From assembly GCA_037179385.1 (NCBI GenBank), contig CM074195.1, positions 29,964,222 through 30,028,221 on the forward strand: DNA of 64,000 nt. The letters are read 5' to 3'. Position numbers and translations under genes: made by a program. A model generated the notes under the pieces. It was not told the origin of the DNA. It searched no databases and saw only the letters and a program-made list of their open reading frames with translations. Positions 55,101 through 61,100 of the stretch are shown here, piece by piece (positions within the stretch are counted from its first letter, which is position 1; each line of letters starts with the position of its first letter). The stretch is from Holothuria scabra. Its lineage: Eukaryota; Echinodermata; Holothuroidea; Aspidochirotida; Holothuriidae.

Positions 55101-58100
55101 CAGACACTTGCATTCCAATAAAAAGTGGCTGTCTATGTGATGCCTGAAAATAATTATTTTAGTTAAGTTTTTTGTAGTCCTGCAATGCAAATCATATATT
55201 TAAACAGCTTGGCAAATTTTGAGTTCTTTCCAACAACTGACGGCGAAAATTTTAGTAAGCAATTTCAAATATCCTATCGGAATTCGATTCAAATTTTTTG
55301 TAAAATGACAGTGACTGTACAAGTCTCTGATGTTCAATATACACAATAAGTTGATAGAAAATTGAGTTATTGATCAATTATCAGCTTCATAAAAATGTGA
55401 TATGGTGCTCATTGCATTGCACGTCACAAGAATTCAAAAAGAAAGTTTAGCCAAAATTATCCAACACTTAGGCCCTTTCCCTTCTTTCAAGCCTTATCTT
55501 TTTAAGGAACTGTATGTAATTCATTGATGAAGTTCAAATCTATGTCTCAGTGCAATACATCAACAAACCTTATTTCTCTCAAGACAGCTGAACAGGAATC
55601 TCACTGATAGATTATTTATTAATTGCAATTAGCAAGGGATTTCTCAAACTTGGAACACTTTTTCTACTATCATGTACAACATAGGTGCATCCTATTCTGT
55701 TACAAATATGCATTAAAGTCTATGAAATGTTGATTTGATAGATTAAATGGATGGTGCATTAATGCACAAAAATGTTTCACATTCCTGACAAACATGGACT
55801 ATCCTTGAACATTGATCAAAAGATGTCTCTTACAACTGATAAGTGCACAATATTTTGAGGAATTTTGAAAGGCGGCACTTCTCTTTATTATGGAATGGCT
55901 CCATCATACTGTAGATTAGTTTGGTATTGGGACTAATGCATGGAGTTAATTACAGTGTTTTAACTTGAAACACAGGAAACAAAGGAGAATAATTGGGCTT
56001 TGAAATGTTGATTCAGTGAAATGTTCATTTCATAGCATAAAGTTTCATTGTTTTGATATTTCAATCAAGTATGAGGTATATAGTCTGACACATTTACTTT
56101 ATTAGATCTGACACTCTTGTGGCAATTATTTTTTCACCAATATGCCCATGCCTGTTTCATAAAAATTGTTCAACCATTAAATTCATCTTCCTGTTTTTTT
56201 TAGACATTTGCCCCGATGTGAAGTGCATGCGATTCTGTCCCAACGGTTACCAGCGTGACGAGAATGGTTGTGAAACATGTGACTGTACTGCTGCTCCAGG
56301 TTGGTTTATTACTAATATTAGTTCCTTATCCTTAAGTAAGTGGTACGTGCATGAATTTGTTGCTAGATACATTGCACGTTGTGAGTAGGAAGAAAGTGTA
56401 AAGTCACAGTTGCTGTAGCTTAATTTAATAGAGGGAGCTGCAGCTCAGCCAAGAATCAGTAACCTGAGATTTCAACATCAAAATATTGCTCACCTTCATG
56501 TTTGCCAAGTATTATATGCCAGTCTTTTCTAACTTTCTTCTCTTTAAAACTTCACTTTTTACCAGCCTCACATCTGCTTTACAAAAGCAGGGTGATATCC
56601 ATACATAGTGTAGGTATCGTAGTTTACATACTTATTTTTTGAAGCTTTCATACAGCAACATAGTGTCAGTAGCAGGACAAGGGTTACTTGTAACTTTACA
56701 CTCCCTTGTGACCTAGTAACATTAACGTCAGTTGACCTACCAGCATGCTTGGGGTCAGTGTTTTGGTTAAAATACAAGTTGTGCTAGAATTCCTTACTTT
56801 GAAAATATATCTGACAAATAAATTTTGTAGAAAACTTGGTGTCTTACTCACTTGCAGTATGTTCTACAAAGTGATGGAATGATTATAATCATGCCTTTTT
56901 GTACTTTCTTTGCTTTCCTCAGAAATTCACCCAGGTACCTGCCCAGCAGTTGCCCCAGACACTGTCGGATCCTGTGTCAACCTTTGTGACAACGATGCTG
57001 ACTGCAAGTCCACAGACAAGTGTTGCTCTAATGGTTGTGGCCGTACCTGTACAGCAGCTGAGAATGTCCCCGTGGAATGTCCTCAGATTATGTGCTTCAT
57101 GTGGTGTCCACATGGTTACAAGAAAGATACCAATGGCTGTGATACCTGCATCTGTAACCCTTCAACTGGTGAGTCCTACTTCCCCTCTTTTGGACAATAC
57201 CTGTGGAATGGTTGGTTATAGTTTAACTTTTGACAAATGTTCTTTTGTGAGCAAAGGAAATTGTGTCATGTTAGTAAAAAAAAAAATTCTGTGTACTCGT
57301 GCATGTGGTTTGCTTACAAGTGTATCTGATTTATGCATATCAACAATCTGCATTTTTTTTGGTTAGTTAGTTAGTAGTTAGTTAAATGACAAATTTCTAA
57401 CAAATTGGATCTAAGTCAGGTTGGCCATGGCCTTTTTTCCAGTTGTGCCTCAGCTAGCTTGCTTTTATTACTCCATCATTAATGCTGAACACTAAGCACA
57501 ATGACAGAAGTTACCATTTTTAAAGTCTTGCTTTTTTCTGCAAGTTGAAAAAGTACCAATGTACCTTTGCTGAGGTGTCTTTTTTTTCTGTTCAATGATT
57601 TTGCTTCCTTTAATACCTCTTTCAAGACGAACTATTTGATGAAATAGTACATCGGTACAGATCCAATAAGGTCTGAAGTGGTTTTCTTCTTTCACATGTT
57701 ATAATTTCTGTAAAATTTCTTCTGCAGCTATAAAAATAAATCATTTTGCTTACATATCATTCTTAACATCCATTGCTCTAAGAATCTTTATTTGTTTGTA
57801 TTTTAATTATAACCAGTGATCCATGAGGGTGAGTGTCCAGTATCTTCACCTGACAGTGTTGGTATCTGTGCTGAGATGTGTGACCATGATGGCAGCTGTC
57901 CAGAAAACCAGAAGTGCTGCAGCAATGGATGTGGTCATGTCTGTGTTGATGCTCTTGTGGGAGGTATCTGTATGTTTCTGTTTATTCATGCTATGCAGTG
58001 ATCCTCATCCTCTATTGGTTCATAATGGTCAAGTGACCATGCCTTATCCTGGGATAAACTCACAATCCTGGATAAATGCGCTCATCTGAGGCTACACCAT

Positions 58101-61100
58101 TTTAATCCCCACCGTTCATTATCCCAGGGTTAATGCATGGCCCAGAGTTGTTAAGCCTTCAATCATCTCATAAAAATAGCTTTTTCAAAGTGCCTTTGCC
58201 TCTGTGACAAAGAGCAGAAGGAAGCAAAGCAATATTCCGAGGGAAGTATTATATTCTGCAGCTGAGATGAATAAATCTAGAAAAAGACTGGAGAAATTAA
58301 GAAATGTTCAATGGAGGTTATGGAAAAGCTTCAATAAACAGTACAATTGCAAAAGCAAGAGGCAATGTTGACACAAAAAATAAAAATAGAATTACCTCTT
58401 CTGATTGTGTAAATGTACAATGAAATTATGTTATATAACATGCATGGTCAAGTTTTTCACAGCAATGTTTTATTTTTAGCTTCCAGTCAAACCACATAAT
58501 GAATATTCATATATTTTCTGTATCTAGTCAAACTAGGTGTGTGTCCTGCTGTAGATCCTACCCAAGTAGGTATCTGTATGGAAGGTTGTAGTGCTGACAC
58601 AGACTGTACAGGAGATCAAAAATGTTGCTCCAATGGATGTGGACATGTGTGTACTGCCCCAGCAGACAAACCAGGTAGGTTCTCTTATAAGTCTCAGAAA
58701 AAAGGATGATTATGGAAGGATTGTTGAAAGGATGTGTATTTGCTCAGTGTTTCAAGTCCATTGAGAAAAGAGATAGTATTAATTAATATTTCAAAAAGAA
58801 AATGTAGGAGGAAGTTATTTGAAAAAGAAAATGTAGGAGGAAGTTATTTGAAAAAGAAAATGTAGGAGGAAGTTATTTGAAAAAGAAAATGTAGGAGGAA
58901 GTTATTTGAAAAAGAAAATGTAGGAGGAAGTTATTTGAAAAAGAAAATGTAGGAGGAAGTTATTTGAAAAAGAAAATGTAGGAGGAAGTTATTTGAAAAA
59001 GAAAATGTAGGAGAAATAACTTTGGCAAGGAAATTTTTTGTGATATTTCAGCATGGGTCACATTTAAGTGATATTGGATTATGACCTGATTTTGAAAGTT
59101 TTATTTATAAGGTATTAGTCTCTGGTCAGAGAGAGTCAAATCTACCAATCTGTATAATTATGAATTGTACGAGATTTTGTGATGCCAGATTTGACAGGTA
59201 TGGCAATTATTGGCAACACGTTCAAAAATCAGATTGGTTTTGTAACAAATATCATTCTTTTGAAAAATATATCAAGGTTCATAATAATGGCAGAACAGTT
59301 TATCTGGATCCCCTATCCAATTAGTATCACTTATCATCTAAATAGCATGACCCTTCTTAGGACAAAGGTGGAATGAGAAACTAATAGTCTGTTTGATGTA
59401 GAAAAATTCAGATTAGATTGTGGATTGAAGACCACTTCATGTCCCTACAAGACCCAATGGACAAATGCAGCACTTCTGCAGCTCCCTCTTTAAAATCCCC
59501 AGAACTGTTATATCTACTTAATTTATTGAACAAACAAGCTTTCAATTAGTCTCTGTTAAAAACATTTACATATTCAAGAAAATGCCAGAGCCACCCACTG
59601 CTACTTATAAATTAAGTTTATTGTTTGAGAGACTTGACATGCATCAGTACTGCACAACCTTTCAGAATATATATCCTAAATAAATAAAGTAAAAAAATCC
59701 ACCAAGCTAGCCGCATGAAGGGAATTTGAATTTTCGGGTGCTGTGTTTCAGTAACAGGCATTATAACAGCATGTATGTATTCCACCATTAATACCTCTCA
59801 TATCAAAACCTCTCCATATATTAATTCAGACCTCTCACCTCCAAAATTAATGTGTCACTACTTCTTTCTTGCCTCTAGTTGTCCGTCCAGGATCATGTCC
59901 GATGAATGGAACCCTCCAAGAGGGTCTACTCGGTGCCTGTGTCAACTTGTGTGACGATGACAGTAGCTGTCACGTTGGCCAGAAATGTTGCTCTAACGGA
60001 TGTGGTCGTGTCTGTATGACTGTGGTGGAAGAGCCAGGTAGTTCATTCAAGTATTTGGGGGGGGGGGATTGAATAGACATAGATGAGAAAGAGATTGATT
60101 AAATGAGAGGTAAGGATGAATAACATCTTCATGGACCCCAAATACAGAATTGAATGACATGGTCATGAAAAAATTCCCTCACAAAATAATTATGCCTGAA
60201 TCTTCAAAATTGATACTTTTTAACTACGAGAATAGCTTTTATAGCAAATTTTATTATTTTTTGATGAACTGACCATCAGAATAGTTTGAAATGTGGCCAA
60301 AGATTTAAAGATGCTAAGAAAATAACAGAACCAAAGTAATGTAAGAAAAGCCAACCTTGACAATTTATTTGCACACTAGCCAACTGTGTTGTTTTTATGT
60401 TCAATTTTCTTCACTTGAAAGTGCATAAAAAGCAGAACATTGCGATTATCTGATTTTTAGTATTAAAATTATGCTAATATTAAAATGTACCACAAAAGTC
60501 ACAAAGTTATGTCTTGGAAAAAGAAACACTTCTCTCTTTGCATACACCTAAAGTTTTTTGTCATGTATTGTGAATATTTAGAGATTAGAGGAATTCAGCC
60601 TCTTGGACTTCACTCATTTACACAAATGCTTGTTTGCTTGCTGTGCTCCCAATGGATGTGCAGTGCATCATTTGTCTTTTGTTCTCTTTTCTGTTATGTC
60701 AATCCTGTGTGTATTTGTTATCCTTTATTATGTAGATGACTGCCCTGAACAGATGTGTATGATGTTCTGTGAACATGGAAATCAAGTTGATGAGGCAGGC
60801 TGTAAGATCTGTGCCTGCAAGGATCCACCAAGTAAGTCAAATGTTAAACTTACATTATCTTGCTTTAAGGGCAAGAGCAATCACCCCAACCTTATTTTGA
60901 AACAACAGCTTAATCTCCCATTTTTTTTCTCATTTCACTTCAAAGTATCTTTCATAATATCTTACAACTTCACTTTTGCATATTCATGCAGTCACTGTTA
61001 GGAAATTTCTCATTGGAGGAGAAAACCATTTTTGTCTCTCATGAGCCAATCATGAAAAAGGACACTTCAGTACTTTGTCTCTCATGAGCCAATCATGAAA

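Noticed and set aside
56568..56777. Minus-strand ORF of 69 codons in intron 38
   Set aside because: No domain or signal beyond chance hydrophobic residues.
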